A stretch of 64,000 bases of DNA, taken from positions 135,750,692-135,814,691 of the forward strand of contig JBAIZL010000001.1 in assembly GCA_036971475.1 (NCBI GenBank), written 5' to 3'. Under the pieces are notes generated by a model. That model was given only the letters and a program-made list of their open reading frames with translations, ran no database searches and was not told the DNA's origin. Within the stretch, counting starts at the first letter, position 1. Every line of letters starts with the position of its first letter. The DNA is from Prosapia bicincta. Taxonomy: Eukaryota; Arthropoda; Insecta; Hemiptera; Cercopidae. Position numbers and translations under genes: made by a program. Positions 50,021 to 60,264 of this stretch are shown in pieces.

Positions 50021-50734
50021 TTTACAACGGCAAAAATAAAAACATTTCGCTCTAAATCCACTACACCCTAATTTTAAATAAACAAACAGACTCGTTTCGA
50101 CGACGATGTCACCTTTATCAGTGCTTGGGTACTACTAACAAATGTCGTCAAGCTATATCAATATAAATAACGATAGGCTTTGTATCGTACGACTGTAAAA
50201 CCAACAAGATAATACATCTAAAAGTCAAACAGTAAAACGCCTTACACATGAGAGTTGTCTATTTAACACTATTATTTTCCCTATAATTAATACACTAAAC
50301 TTTAACAAGGCTAAATCAATTTAAAACAATTTTGTATAAATACGTACTATAAATTATTTACTTATAAAATAAATGTATTACAAAATTTAAACTAAAAACA
50401 GAAAGTTAAGTTAGAAAGCCAGAATAAATCAAGAAAACTCAAAACTAATAAAACCACAAATGCTTAGCGAAACAACACAGAATTCGGAAAAAGAAGGGAG
50501 GAATCCTGGAGCAGGCCTTCAACGTTGTTAACTGTAACAACTCGAAATTTGTTTATAAACCAGGTCTCTCATGCTTCAAGGGTGTTGTACCTCGCAACAT
50601 GTTTTAACATCTTATGAAGGTCAAACTTAAAGAAATGCTGGTTGTCTCGGCAATGCTTGGCTCCGCTGAGAAATCAGGTTTGTTGCGTTTAAAATGACTA
50701 AAGTCTCATAATACTTCTACGGGATTTTTACAAT
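50021..50734 (-). mobile_element. Penelope-like LTR fragment, probable
   Basis: DNA absent from copy A at this point. On the minus strand it has the hammerhead at 50083-50127 followed by a GTTTATTTAAAATTAGGGTG and GGATTTAGAGCGAAATG tail. Upstream of the hammerhead (50130-50730) nothing is recognisable, and no GIY-YIG or reverse-transcriptase motif was seen. The assignment rests on the ribozyme. Confidence 0.4.
50083..50127 (-). ncRNA. hammerhead motif, one core residue changed (E10)
   Basis: Minus strand: stem I CAAGCA, core CTGATAA (G8 to A), A, stem II GGTGAC-ATC-GTCGTC (six pairs including wobbles), GAA, stem III AC-GA-GT, cleavage nucleotide C, return strand TGTTTG, fully complementary to CAAGCA with one wobble. 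Apart from G8 it is a textbook motif. Loss of G8 should block cleavage. Confidence 0.65.
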
Positions 50735-51440
50735 ATTTTAAAAATAAATTTAATAAAACCTTCCACAAGATAATAAAACGTAAATCAAGCTGCAGGTACC
50801 TACAAATCCTAAATATATAATGTTTTGTAAGTTTTTAAAAGGTTTAGTTTTTGTGATATTTTTTGACCAAATTAAAATAAAGTTGGTAAGTAAACACAAC
50901 TTGTTCACCGGCAAAGGGTACTTTCGCATATAATGAAGGCCACTTATGCACAGTCAAGATATAGATATAAAGTATCCAGTTAGGCTAGATTAAGTAGTAA
51001 ATAAAAGGAAAAACACTTTAGCAACACAAAGTAACTTAATAACAAGCGTTTTTGCATCGCGACGCAGAAGAAGAAAGCATGGATTTACATCGTAGATTAG
51101 TGTTTATTTTTGTTAAAAGCCAAATCCATCCCAACCAGATAATTTGTAACAATATTTTATTATATATTTATAGTAGCGTGGTATAACAATGTTCTCATTT
51201 TGTTAAAAAATTATACATATAGAAATAAGAGATGTTTGTGAAGTGAGGCTATGATTATGATATTTTTAGAACCTTTTAGGAACTATCGAGGTTTTAAATA
51301 ACTTTTTCTTTGTTTGAGATCTACTACCACCTCCCCCACAATATTTGTGTTTAAAGGTTTTCGTGTATTATTTAATAAGTGAGGTTATGTTTAAGTTAAA
51401 ATATTTTCAAGCTTTTATGGCTATCAAGGTTTTAAACATT

Positions 51441-51668
51441 TTATTCGTAAAAAACAAATAAAATCATACTCAATACTCACAAATTAATCATTTATTTACT
51501 CATACGCGTTTCAATGACCAACTCATCATCATCAGTGAGTGTTACTACTACACACTCTAACTTACAACTGAGTGATGATGATGACTTGGTCATTGAAATG
51601 ATATGAGTAAATAAATGATTTGTTTGTGAGTCTTGTCTATGTTTTTATTTGTTTTTAACATAACCTAA
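51441..51668. mobile_element. hammerhead palindromic element E8
   Basis: Inverted arms around 51480-51545 and 51565-51635 (ATCATTTATTTACTCATACG against CATATGAGTAAATAAATGAT), each with a hammerhead or its remnant. The right arm has GTGATGA where CTGATGA is expected. It sits exactly at the point where BEL copy 1 is cut off (51669), so its insertion or an associated deletion probably removed the rest of that element. Confidence 0.65.
51498..51540 (-). ncRNA. hammerhead ribozyme motif with canonical CTGATGA core (E8)
   Basis: Minus strand: stem I ACTCA (51536-51540), core CTGATGA (51529-51535), T, stem II GATGA-GTTGG-TCATT, GAA (51510-51512), stem III ACGCGT (51504-51509; three self-complementary pairs, no loop), cleavage nucleotide A (51503), return strand TGAGT (51498-51502) fully complementary to ACTCA. 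All core residues match the consensus. A loop-less three-pair stem III can only form between two copies, which fits the dimeric mode proposed for Penelope-type hammerheads. Confidence 0.72.
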
Positions 51669-52828
51669 TTTCACAAGAACAACGTTATGAATCCGAAAAT
51701 TTAGTATAAAATCGCAAATGTTCGTTTGCATCTTTTTGCCTGTTAATAAAATATTAATAAGAGAAATACCATTAGAGGTTTCAGAACTAGCATCAAATAC
51801 AGTACGTAAACGAGTTGTGCTGCTAGACTCCTTTAAAACACCATGGTGAGGAAGGAAGTAATGAGGTACAGTTAGATCAGTATTATGAGTGTATATCATG
51901 TGACCAGAGGCTAAGTAGTCAGCCATAAAATCAGTATATAGGGATTTAAATTGAGGTTGAGCACTAAATTCCTTCTCTAGAGTGTGCAGTCTTTTTTCTG
52001 CATTTAAACGAGATTGGCCTAGAGGAGGATGTTCAGTCTTGAATGGTAGTCGGACGTAATATCGGCCAGATTGGTCCCGAGTATGAGTGGTGAGAAAGTG
52101 TTCTTCACATAATGTACCTTCTTGAGAAACCTTAGACACAGCAGGGGGTTCTTCCTGTTGCCAAAACCTTTGTAGTGAGTCGTGAAGGTCGATGTCGTTG
52201 ACAACTAGAAGTGTAGTTGATACTTGAGAACTAGAGTTACTATGAAGGTCACTGCCAGATAGGCATGGTGAGTTACCCATTACTAAAAAGCCAAAGTGTG
52301 TGTCTATTAACCTGGGTAAACCAGGTCCGAGTTTATAAGCTTCTTGAGTAAGTATGAGTGAAAATAAAGAACCACCAAGAAGAACGTCTATGCCTCCTGG
52401 CAAGTGAAACGTAGGGTCTGCCAAAACATAAGGACGAACCTTGGAAAGAACTTCAGAGTCTACTTGTGTGCTTGGTAGGCTAATACATATTTTTTCCAGT
52501 ATTTAAAATCTTTCATTAATTGAAATAACCTTGCCCCCAAGAGTTTCAACAGCAACTGAAGTGAGACCTTTTGAGCGTAAGTGTATCTGAGACAATCCTA
52601 CCACACTACGAGTGGTCTTAGTACAAGGAGCACACAATAATTGAGCAGCACTCTCGGTGAGAAAACAATATTGACTGCCAGAGTGAACACGAGCACGGAA
52701 TACATGGGTAATACCGTTAGATGAGGTAAGTCTAACAAGTAGAGTGCCTAAGAGAACAGTATTAGAGGTTTGAGACGTATTCTGCTTTTCTTGACAGGTC
52801 TAGTGATTGGAGAAGGGGTTATTTCCTG
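51669..52828 (-). pseudogene. BEL/Pao protease and N-terminal reverse transcriptase, broken
   Basis: Protease region (52430-52828) followed by the start of RT (51669-52424). The frame has an internal stop near 52504 (TAA where copy 2 has a sense codon), a TAG near 52800 and a frameshift relative to gag. The residue before SGSQ, where aspartic proteases of this family carry the catalytic Asp, is His. RT-side words such as PHHGVLKESSSTTRLRTVFD and GISLINILLTG are recognisable from BEL reverse transcriptases. The 259-residue frame at 51645-52424 is entered by a TTG, so it is a segment of a longer broken ORF rather than a gene with its own start. Confidence 0.88.
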
Positions 52829-54136
52829 TTAAAGTGTCGGAGAGTCTTGACGCAAAGTTTGAGGTGTGGTCTGTTGCAGCGTAGAGTAATTTTCAAAATG
52901 CAATAATGTATGATGATTTTTGTGGCATTTGTAGCAACTATACTTTGACCTACAGTCGTTAAGATGGTGAGTACCTAAGCATGAGGTACAACGCCCCTTT
53001 TCATTTACATTTTTGAGACGGGATTTGGCGTCCTTACTCTTGAAGTCCGGACACGAATATACCTTATGGTCAATTTTATTGCATATAAAGCATGGATGAG
53101 GCTTAACTTTAATGGAGGAGCCTTCTCCATAATTGTAGGCCACCAGTGATACCTTTTGTTTAAAGTATTTATTTTGCGAACCAGAGTGGGTGTGTGAACC
53201 AGACGAGGAGGGTTTTGAGGGGAAAGGAGAATGAAGATTGGCATCTTCAACTTCATTACATTCTTTATTTAAAAACTTAATAATTTCCGCTGCATCAGGT
53301 ATTGTAGTGGAGTCAACTCTCTCTTCAGTAACATTTGATGAACGGAAGTTTTCAAAACGGTTCCTAAGTTCACTATCCATTTTTCGTAAAACCATAGCAG
53401 ATAACAAAGGATTTTTACTAGTGACATCGATGTCAAGACCTTTAACAGCTTATATATTTCCTGAGTACAAATTTACAAAATTTCTCATTTGTTTAGGCGT
53501 GTTGTTTACCGAGGGCAAATCTAAAATGTGATTGATATGTAAAGTAACTAACCGCCACGGCGAATGATATCTTTCTGTTAATAAGTCATAAGCCACTATA
53601 TAGTTAGCGTCAGAAATAGGGAGAGATTTAATTAAATTTAGCGGTTCTCCTGAGATAACGCTCAATAAATATTGAAGCTTAGAAACTACAGGTAACGATG
53701 CATTTTCATGAATGCTAGCGTTAAATATGTTAATGAATGACATCCATTCGAGAAGTTCACCATCGAAAGTCTTGAGTTCAAGCTTAGGCAGTCGTATATG
53801 TAACTGAGGAGTAACTATTTCACATTTAGGCCTTGTTGATGACATCTTACTTTCTATCGAATATACAGTAGAATTGATATAATCGACTAACTCGTTGACG
53901 CTGTTAAGAGGAGCGTAGTTGGGTTGAAAATTCGGGTTCGCCTGTATTTCTAGTTCATGATAAATGTCTAAGATATCAGAAAATTCTTCACGAAGCCTAT
54001 TTATAGATTTAGCGCGCACCAACAATTTTTGCAGGATTAACTTATCCGATGTTTTTTTTGTTAGATCAAAAATCTCTTGAATTTGACTAAATACATTTTC
54101 TTTCTTTGATGTAATACCTGCCAAAGATTTTGCCAT
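52829..54136 (-). pseudogene. BEL/Pao gag with zinc knuckles, one in-frame stop
   Basis: Begins at ATG 54136. Residues 1-228 carry the DUF1759-type Gag region (LPKLELKTFDGELLEWMSF, HENASLPVVSKLQYLLSVIS, LTERYHSPWRL). A TAA at 53450-53452 interrupts the frame, which then continues in phase to 52829. The second part has three Cys/His knuckles: CFICNKIDHKVYSC, CTSCLGTHHLNDC and CYKCHKNHHTLLH. In the family this protein coats the genomic RNA. The same stop is present in copy 2. Confidence 0.92.
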
Positions 54137-54535
54137 GATTAAATGATGGTTTTATAGTAGAAGATGAGATAACTGCTTTAATTTTTAAATTACAAAATGT
54201 TTTAAAGAGATTAGGCCTATGAGCGTATATGTTTAACGGAAAAATAAATAGGCCTAAGTAAACAACAAATCGACGTAGGATCAATGAGATAACCTTCTAT
54301 AAACAACTGAAATCACTTTTCATAAAATTTTACAATTTATTTAAAACAACATATTAATGCACGCCAAAGCCAAACAAAGATGAGAGAAGTACACCAGTTG
54401 TTTCATATACTGCGACATGAAACTAGTTTTCCAGTGTTTGCATGCACAAACAAAGTTTGAAAAAACTTGTAGAAATTGTAGAAATGAACACATATAATGA
54501 AATGTATTTTTTTTTTTATAAATCCTAAAGCTTAA
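54137..54535 (-). other. BEL copy 1 5' leader
   Basis: About 400 bases between primer-binding site and gag ATG, AT-rich and matching 63532-63930 in copy 2. Contains short frames with no conserved content. Confidence 0.7.
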
Positions 54536-54554
54536 GATCCAGCTCGGAGGACCA
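54536..54554 (-). promoter_or_regulatory. primer-binding site, copy 1 (tRNA-Tyr-like)
   Basis: Minus strand TGGTCCTCCGAGCTGGATC lies just inside the LTR. It begins with TGG (complement of the tRNA CCA end), and the following bases are largely complementary to the 3' end of animal tRNA-Tyr, with about three mismatches. This primes minus-strand DNA synthesis in LTR elements. Confidence 0.7.
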
Positions 54555-54558
54555 AATT

Positions 54559-54956
54559 TGTTTGGTAATAACACTATCGGAGGACCAATAATTATTATAA
54601 TTATATAAATTAATATTCTGTACTTACGTGCACCATGGAATACACACATTTATCGCACTCGCGTATTAGATAAGCGATTTCTGGCCAGAAAACGTGTTCC
54701 TATTCCACGCACTGGTCACATTCAGTTTAAAATTAAATAAATAGTTGCATTAACTTACACTAGTACCTAAGGTACGTTGATTGAATAAGAATAAAAATAT
54801 AATAGAACGTAGTGGTGTATCGAACTACACTCCGGAAAGGTCTAACTTGCTCTGCCGTTCAATCTGCAGGAAAAACCTTATCACAGGTGAGCTTTGCCTG
54901 ACTTTGGAGGGGGGATTAAAATAAAAGAAATGAGTCAATATTACATATGAAGTGCA
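54559..54956 (-). repeat. shared BEL LTR, 3' part
   Basis: The main part of a ~427-bp LTR that serves both as 5' LTR of copy 1 and as 3' LTR of copy 2. It ends with CA near 54559-54560, a few bases from the primer-binding site. Its first 48 bases match the last 47 bases of the window (63954-64000), the end of copy 2's own 5' LTR, with two differences. Confidence 0.75.
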
Positions 54957-55253
54957 CAGGGGAAAAACGAACTAAGTCAAAATATTGAAAATTTGAGATT
55001 ATTATGCCATCTGAATCGTCAAAATCGTCCCTTTAACATGCCGAGGTACGCAGTCACGAGCTATTTCAGCATTTTAGTTCGTCAGGCAGGGGAGAAACAC
55101 TCAGTCAGTTGGGATCTGGGGAAAACCCAAGTCAGTCAACCCGCACATGCGCCGCAACTCCTGTCGCCTGTCATTGCAGTCCAGGGGCAGTCGTGCGTTG
55201 TGTTGTTGTTGTGTCTGGTATGATTGTGGCTCAGTTTATTGCTACATTTCAAT

Positions 55254-55985
55254 ATGATTGATGCTGAAATACACTCTGATAATAGCAGTGACGAAAATGC
55301 GCATGCTACTGAAGCAAATTTGACCAAAAAGCGGAAGAAATTTGGAAGGGTTTCTGACGCTACAAAGAAACTTTGTTCAACGCATGAAACTGGACCCGAC
55401 TGTTTGTGTAAAAGGTACGAGTGTTTCAAGAATATTAGCAAACTTGAAAAATGTAATTTAATAACAAAATTTAATGATATAGGCCGTGAAAGTGGTAGGA
55501 ATGTCCAAAATAGTTTTTTGTCTGGACTAATTGCTCTGCAACCGGTCACAAAGACTAGGCCTAGAAAACCTGAAGAGTTAGCTAGGTTGAAAGAGAGCTC
55601 ATATAGCTATAAAGTAAGAGTAGTAAGGGACGGAACAGCAGTTAGACCTATAAAACAGATGAGGATGGATGTGTTAAAAACAAAAACTATTGACCAAAGA
55701 AGTACATACAAGCATTTTTTTTTTGCAGCAGTGAAGTTAACAGTGCAGCAATTGGCCCAAAGACGGCAAAAGAGTCTACCACCACTAGCAGTACTTGAAG
55801 AACCTCAGCAGTCATACAGCGGCCCTCTCTGCCTGCCAACGGAGAAATATGTGGACTTGAAAATTCTTTTGAAGTACTGTGAAAACGAAGGTTCAAAGGA
55901 ATACTTCACCAACCTCGGAGGTGCCGAAGACATTGCTGTGCAAGTGAGTCCTGCAGATCAAGACGACTGTGATGGTGACTTTTAA
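55254..55985 (+). CDS. transposon-encoded protein, apparently N- and C-terminal parts of a larger protein fused
   Basis: 243 residues from the first ATG (55254); the longer frame upstream starts only at TTG. The N-terminal part is acidic/Ser-rich then KKRKK (residues ~25-31, nuclear-localisation-like), followed by a cysteine motif CLCKRYECF (~50-60) and a helix with RESGRNVQNSFLSGLIAL. This pattern recalls N-termini of an uncharacterised insect transposon-encoded protein family with a CxC-CF signature. The C-terminal part (PLCLPTEKYVDLKILLKYC, then EYFTNLGG) resembles the ends of the same family. The expected central catalytic region is absent, so this looks like an internal deletion that kept the frame. 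It may bind TIRs without catalysing transposition. The family assignment is from memory of the pattern and is tentative. Confidence 0.6.
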   Translation: MIDAEIHSDNSSDENAHATEANLTKKRKKFGRVSDATKKLCSTHETGPDCLCKRYECFKNISKLEKCNLITKFNDIGRESGRNVQNSFLSGLIALQPVTKTRPRKPEELARLKESSYSYKVRVVRDGTAVRPIKQMRMDVLKTKTIDQRSTYKHFFFAAVKLTVQQLAQRRQKSLPPLAVLEEPQQSYSGPLCLPTEKYVDLKILLKYCENEGSKEYFTNLGGAEDIAVQVSPADQDDCDGDF

Positions 55986-56065
55986 GAAAAACGAAATTAA
56001 CTCTCACAATATAATTTTACAATGTATGGACGAACTTTTGGATTGGTGATTAGTTTTATTTTAAT

Positions 56066-56375
56066 CATGTGTGAATATTTTTTTAAGTGTACTATTATGT
56101 ACAGTTTGAGTTCACATAGCCATGACTATTTAAAAACATAATTTTTCAAATTTTGTAAAATGCTATTTTTATTTTATAACACTTTTCTAAGATAATGATT
56201 GCTTAGTTGCTTTGTTATTTAACTAATATTTGAAACATGTGTGCATATTTTTGTCAAGTGTTTAATTACGTACAATTAGAGTACAAACAGCAATGAATTT
56301 CATGAACATAATTTCTCAAATTTTGTAAAATGTTTGTTACATTTTGTAATAATTTTCTAAAATTCAAGGTTTTTC
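56066..56375. repeat. 170-bp direct duplication inside the TIR transposon
   Basis: CATGTGTGAATATTTTTTTA at 56066 and CATGTGTGCATATTTTTGTC at 56236 start two copies that also share ACATAATTTTTCAAATTTTG and AAAATG. About 75-80 percent identical, in the 3' non-coding part of the element. Confidence 0.75.
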
Positions 56376-56712
56376 CATCATACATGTTTTTTATTTTCTT
56401 AAGCAAAGTATTATATAAAAAATATTGGTTGGAAGTTTTCTAAAGCCTTGTAAATAACCTTTAATTATTGCATACCTAATAAACTCAGGGGAAAAACCAA
56501 CAGAGTCACGACCCTTTACAAAAAACCCCTATAAAATATGTAAGAAAAAACAAATTTTGAGTATACATAAAACTTAAAATAACGAGTTAATAGGCTATTT
56601 ATTAAATCAATTATGAATTATATTGGTTCAAATATGTTGACAGTATAACGTTTTAAATCTTTATTTTAATTTTCACAGAAACGAACTTTTTTGACTATGT
56701 TGGTTTTTCCCT

Positions 56713-56741
56713 TGCATCCTTCATATTTTAAATACGTAACA
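56713..56741 (-). repeat. shared BEL LTR, first 29 bases
   Basis: Starts TGTTACGTATTT on the minus strand at 56741, directly after the internal region of copy 2 (GGCCCCCGGTA). It continues at 54956 beyond the inserted transposon. Confidence 0.7.
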
Positions 56742-56884
56742 TACCGGGGGCCTTGATTCCTTCTAGGATTCAAAGAGAACTAACACAAATATAATATCTT
56801 GAAAGTTTATAAAAATAAAAATTTCATAAAGGAAAATAGAAATATCTCTTTTAAAAAAATTGAGCGCACTATGGCGCAAGTTCA

Positions 56885-57702
56885 TTATGAGCGTAGAGGT
56901 AGAGGGAAAACCTTGTGAGCAGGTCTTGTCAAGGTTCCCTGCTTTGTCTTCAAATGAACAACTCTTACTACACCATCCTTTCCTGGAGAAACACTACTTA
57001 TTCTAGCCAGAGGCCATGCGAGAGGTGGTGCAGGTTGATGCACTAACACGAGGTCCTCGAAGCGCAGGTTGACAGCTGGCACGTTCCACTTCCCCCGTTG
57101 CTGAAGAGTATGGATATATTCTAGATGCCATCTCTTCCAAATACGCTGGTGAAAGGCCTTGATTAGCTGCCAGTGCTTGAGTCGGTTGGCAGGAACGTTG
57201 AAAAGATCCTCTTCTGGAACTGAAACCAGTGAAGATCCTATTAAGAAGTGACCCGGAGTGATTGCATTGAGGTCTGAGGCGTCGTTTGACAGAGGTGTGA
57301 GAGGTTTCGAATTCAATATAGCCTCTACTTGAGTTGTGAGAGTGGAAAATTCACATAGAGTTAAAATATGTTCACCGATGACACGTCGGAGGTGATGTTT
57401 TGTACTCTTGAATACTGCTTCCCAAAGACACCCTTGATGAGGAGCTGCAGGCAGGTTGAAATGAAAGTTGATATTGTGTTGTGATGAGAATTCAGCAAGA
57501 GGGGTTCGGCCTGAAGAGATGATGAGATTTTGTAAAGCATTATTCGTTCCAACGAAATTCGTTCCACAGTCAGAATAAATATTTGTGCAAAGACCACGTC
57601 TAGACACAAATCGTGTGAGAGCGGCAATAAACCCATCTGTCGACAGGTCCGATACTACTTCAATGTGTACAGCCTTTGTCACAAGGCAAATAAAGATACA
57701 AA
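56885..57702 (-). pseudogene. BEL/Pao integrase, catalytic core and C-terminal domain
   Basis: From the Tigger insertion point down to a stop at 56885. Two of the three DDE residues are visible: Asp in IYSDCGTNFVG and Glu in GCLWEAVFKSTK. The C-terminal DUF5641-type domain follows (LQQRGKWNVPAVNLRF, PLAWPLARISSVSPGKDGVV), typical of BEL/Pao. The ATG at 57682 is just an internal Met; the real frame came from upstream before the insertion. Confidence 0.93.
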
Positions 57703-57704
57703 TA

Positions 57705-59221
57705 CAGTGAAACCTGTCTTAGACGGACCCTGTGTTAGGCGGAATCCCGTCTATCGCGGAAATCTTTAAAAGTCCTGACTGTCGCCTATTTAATTTACCT
57801 GGTTAATAACCTTCATACGCCGGAAACTGTCTAACGCGGAAGCGGAATAAGCAAAAGGATGAGTGATACGTATTTACTACGTCTTAGTTCTGCATAGGCC
57901 GGAAAATCTGGTCATATACATGCTGTAAAATATAAAGTTACAATAACTTCCGTTTGGATAAAATACAGTTTATAATATACGTTTTTACCATAACAAAATT
58001 CACAGATAGGTCTGCTTAATTTTAACGGATCGTATTTATTTCTGAGAACTCTGTAACAACGTTAAGGATTGCTGATATGCACAAGATAACGCAATGGTAT
58101 ACAAACATCCATAATTTACAATAGGCTATGTGTCAGCACTCGTTTCCTTCAAGATAACGCAATGAATGGTTTACAAACATCTACGGCCAGAAATATTGAT
58201 GTCATATTGACTGGCATATTGAAAGGCGAGAGATCGCTTCATTCTTAAAAGCAAAAAACATGCGCAAATAGAAGAAATTGAAGACAGACCAGTCGTAGAA
58301 AACAAAATAAAAACATTTGGCGAGGCTTTAATGAAAATTGTGAGTTAGAAGATTTCGCGGTACGTATTAACAGCCCGGAAATGCGTTTTTTTTGTTACAA
58401 CTAAAAACAATAGCTGAAACACAAGCAAGTAAAACTAACCTTTTAAAACAAAAGTCAATGCTAGATTTTTTCAAGCCTAATTGATTTTCTTTTATTTTTA
58501 CGTAAGCCTACTATGTACAGTATTTAGCCTAAATACAGTAAGAGGAAAAATATAATTTTTAATAAATTGCATCATTAATTCATAAATTTTGTTGACAAGT
58601 GTACAAGTGTTTTAGTTTTTAGTTTTCTATTAATAATATTTTGTGGAGAAGGATAAAAGGATGCTGCATTAAAACGTAAGATTTTTATTATGTAATGTAG
58701 GTTTTAACATTTTCTGTAGTGTTCATAGCCAACACCACCTAGAAAACAAGGTTTGCGAGTTGTGACGTCACAGGGCACAGGCTACGGGCTGTCATTAGAC
58801 AATCAAGATAACCGATATTACTGTTGAATGACGTTTATTTAGACGTTAAAATGTGATAGTTTTCTTGTGATTTAAAAACACTTGCTTTATATGTTGAAGT
58901 GTTATCTCTGTAGAAAACAAACAGTCAGTACTTAATCGGAAATAAATAAATAATTAAATTAAATACTGTGTTAGAACAAATTAATTGTCCGTTATCTATG
59001 TGGTGTTGGTACAGCGCCATACAGCTGATCAGTAGAAATAATAGTCTTACAGCTAAGAATCCCCACGGCCTACCCCCACCCCAACGCTAAAAATAGACTC
59101 GGCAAACGTTTCGTGATGGTATTACCACCATACAGTACACTACTACTTTATAAGCCGGAAACCTGTCTTAGACGGAAAAAATGCCGGTCCCAATGGATTC
59201 CGACTTAAACAGGTCTCACTG
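57705..59221 (+). mobile_element. Tigger/pogo DNA transposon, internally deleted, nested in BEL integrase
   Basis: TIRs: CAGTGAAACCTGTCTTAGAC at the left (57705) and, read inward from the right end (59221), CAGTGAGACCTGTTTAAGTC. Target-site duplication TA on both sides (57703-57704 and 59222-59223). Further GCGGAA/CCGGAAA repeats near both ends extend the inverted similarity. At 1,517 bp it is shorter than autonomous relatives, and only a C-terminal transposase trace remains (58380-58484). The insertion is younger than BEL copy 2. Confidence 0.92.
58380..58484 (+). pseudogene. C-terminal remnant of pogo/Tigger transposase with PIP-box-like end
   Basis: An open stretch ending in QKSMLDFFKPN and a TGA at 58482. 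QxxMxxFF fits the PCNA-interacting (PIP-box) consensus, and a PCNA-binding motif near the C-terminus is known for pogo transposase. No DDE catalytic region is left upstream; similar but broken coding traces may extend back to about 58230. Confidence 0.55.
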
Positions 59222-59600
59222 TATATGTTTTTGTCAAGCGAATCGAGAGCAAATTGTGCATTTTTATGTTAAAAGGACCTCCGTAGTCAATTCCGAAGTT
59301 GAGAAACGGACGAGAAGGAGTTACTCTTGCTTTTGGTAAATCACCCATGAGCGGAGATTTATTGTGAGGCTTGTGTCGAAAACATACAACACATTGAAAA
59401 ATGCGAGAGCGTATTACAGTTCGGGCCGAGAGTATCCACACATCCTGTGCAAGAAGTGATTGAGTCAATTGAGCGCCCGAGTGTAAGTATTTTCGATGAT
59501 AAAAATCAATAAGAAGGTTGACGACATGGTGTCGTTTGGGCAAAATCACAGGATGTTGCACATCCGTAGGAAGTTTTAAAGCGTTGAGACGTCTTCCCAC
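59222..59600 (-). pseudogene. BEL/Pao integrase, zinc-binding (H2C2) domain and start of core
   Basis: Contains the HHCC-type domain (HHVVNLLIDFYHRKYLHSG, then CVVC) and NFGIDYGGPF, with the first catalytic Asp. It breaks off at the Tigger insertion. Residues read beyond that point come from the transposon. Confidence 0.9.
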
Positions 59601-59823
59601 TCGTAGGATATCATCCTTGTCGAGAAATAAGAGAGTCGGCGGAGTTGTGACGAGGCAGGTGTAGTTGGATCCTTCTTCATGGCAATGATGTAGTCTCTGA
59701 ACGCTGATTCTTGAACCATCTTGAAAATTGCTAGTCTTGACGCCCTAATTTCCAGAGTGTTGAGAGGACCAGCGAGCTTTCTTGAATGCCGAGCGTTATG
59801 AGTAAATCACAAAATATAAGCCA
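59601..59823 (-). pseudogene. BEL/Pao RNase H-integrase linker, broken frames
   Basis: Connects the RNase H and H2C2 parts. No continuous frame; decayed pol sequence. Confidence 0.6.
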
Positions 59824-60264
59824 TCACACGCTGGAGTCGGCTAAAGTAAGAAAACTGAGTGAGGAGCTCCCATTAATGAGGAGCAGTTGATATGAGAGAT
59901 ATAGGTGAAACGGGTTTCTCTTCTCCTGTGTCAGTAAGTTTTGCAGGCATAAAATGAGATACGACCAATTATCATTAGATTTTTGTAGCAAAAAGGGGCC
60001 GTACCACCATAATGAGTGCTGTGGTAAATCTTTAGGAAGTAACCCACGCGACGCGCAATCAGCAGGATTATTTTCATTCGCTACGTGTCTCCAGTAATGA
60101 GAAGGCACTGATTCTTGTATCTGGGCTACCCGGTTGTCGACATAATACGCCTTCAATCGATGAAGAGGTGTTTGTAACCATGTCAGTGTTACTGTCGAAT
60201 CACACCATAGAAATACAGAAGAAAATTCTACACTTTTTTCAAAAAGAGAGATAACATATCCCAC
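59824..60264 (-). pseudogene. BEL/Pao RNase H-like domain
   Basis: FLWCDSTVTLTWLQ (with an RNase H-type Asp), RLKAYYVDNRVAQIQ and HVANENNPADCASRGLLP are typical of the domain after RT in BEL/Pao. Frame breaks on both sides. Confidence 0.88.

Larger units (their letters stand above)
46160..51440. repeat. paralogous block E, copy B (with 22015-30350)
   Basis: Second copy of the block, same orientation, more compact. It contains one extra family F repeat (47390-47665) where copy A has unrelated DNA, and an insertion carrying a hammerhead remnant (50030-50730). Its left end (46178-46220) has a strongly decayed hammerhead region equivalent to the one at 22026. Its right end (51340-51440) matches the tail next to E5 in copy A. 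Confidence 0.8.
51669..54558 (-). mobile_element. BEL/Pao LTR retrotransposon copy 1, 3'-truncated
   Basis: Minus-strand element with 5' LTR (54559 upward), primer-binding site, leader, gag, protease and the start of reverse transcriptase. It ends abruptly at 51669 beside hammerhead element E8; RT core, RNase H and integrase are missing. Relative to copy 2 (61066 upward) it is about 97 percent identical at a constant offset of about 9,395 bp. BEL/Pao elements encode one Gag-Pol polyprotein and replicate through tRNA-primed reverse transcription. Confidence 0.92.
54957..56712 (+). mobile_element. TIR DNA transposon, internally deleted but with an ORF
   Basis: Terminal inverted repeats: GGGGAAAAACGAACTAAGTC at the left (from 54959) and, read inward from the right (56712 down), AGGGAAAAACCAACATAGTC. 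TGCA lies outside both ends (54953-54956 and 56713-56716), a probable 4-bp target-site duplication. A subterminal repeat of the TIR occurs at 56487-56510. The element sits inside the shared BEL LTR, splitting it 29 bp from its start. It carries one forward ORF (55254-55985). The superfamily is not certain. At ~1.75 kb it is too short for a full transposase of this sort. Confidence 0.8.

Noticed and set aside
51550..51600. Right-arm hammerhead of E8
   Set aside because: The core reads GTGATGA, so C3 is lost; treated as the broken partner of the minus-strand motif.
55136..55896. Minus-strand ORFs opposite the TIR transposon gene
   Set aside because: Antisense shadows; the plus-strand frame has the CxC motif and an ATG.
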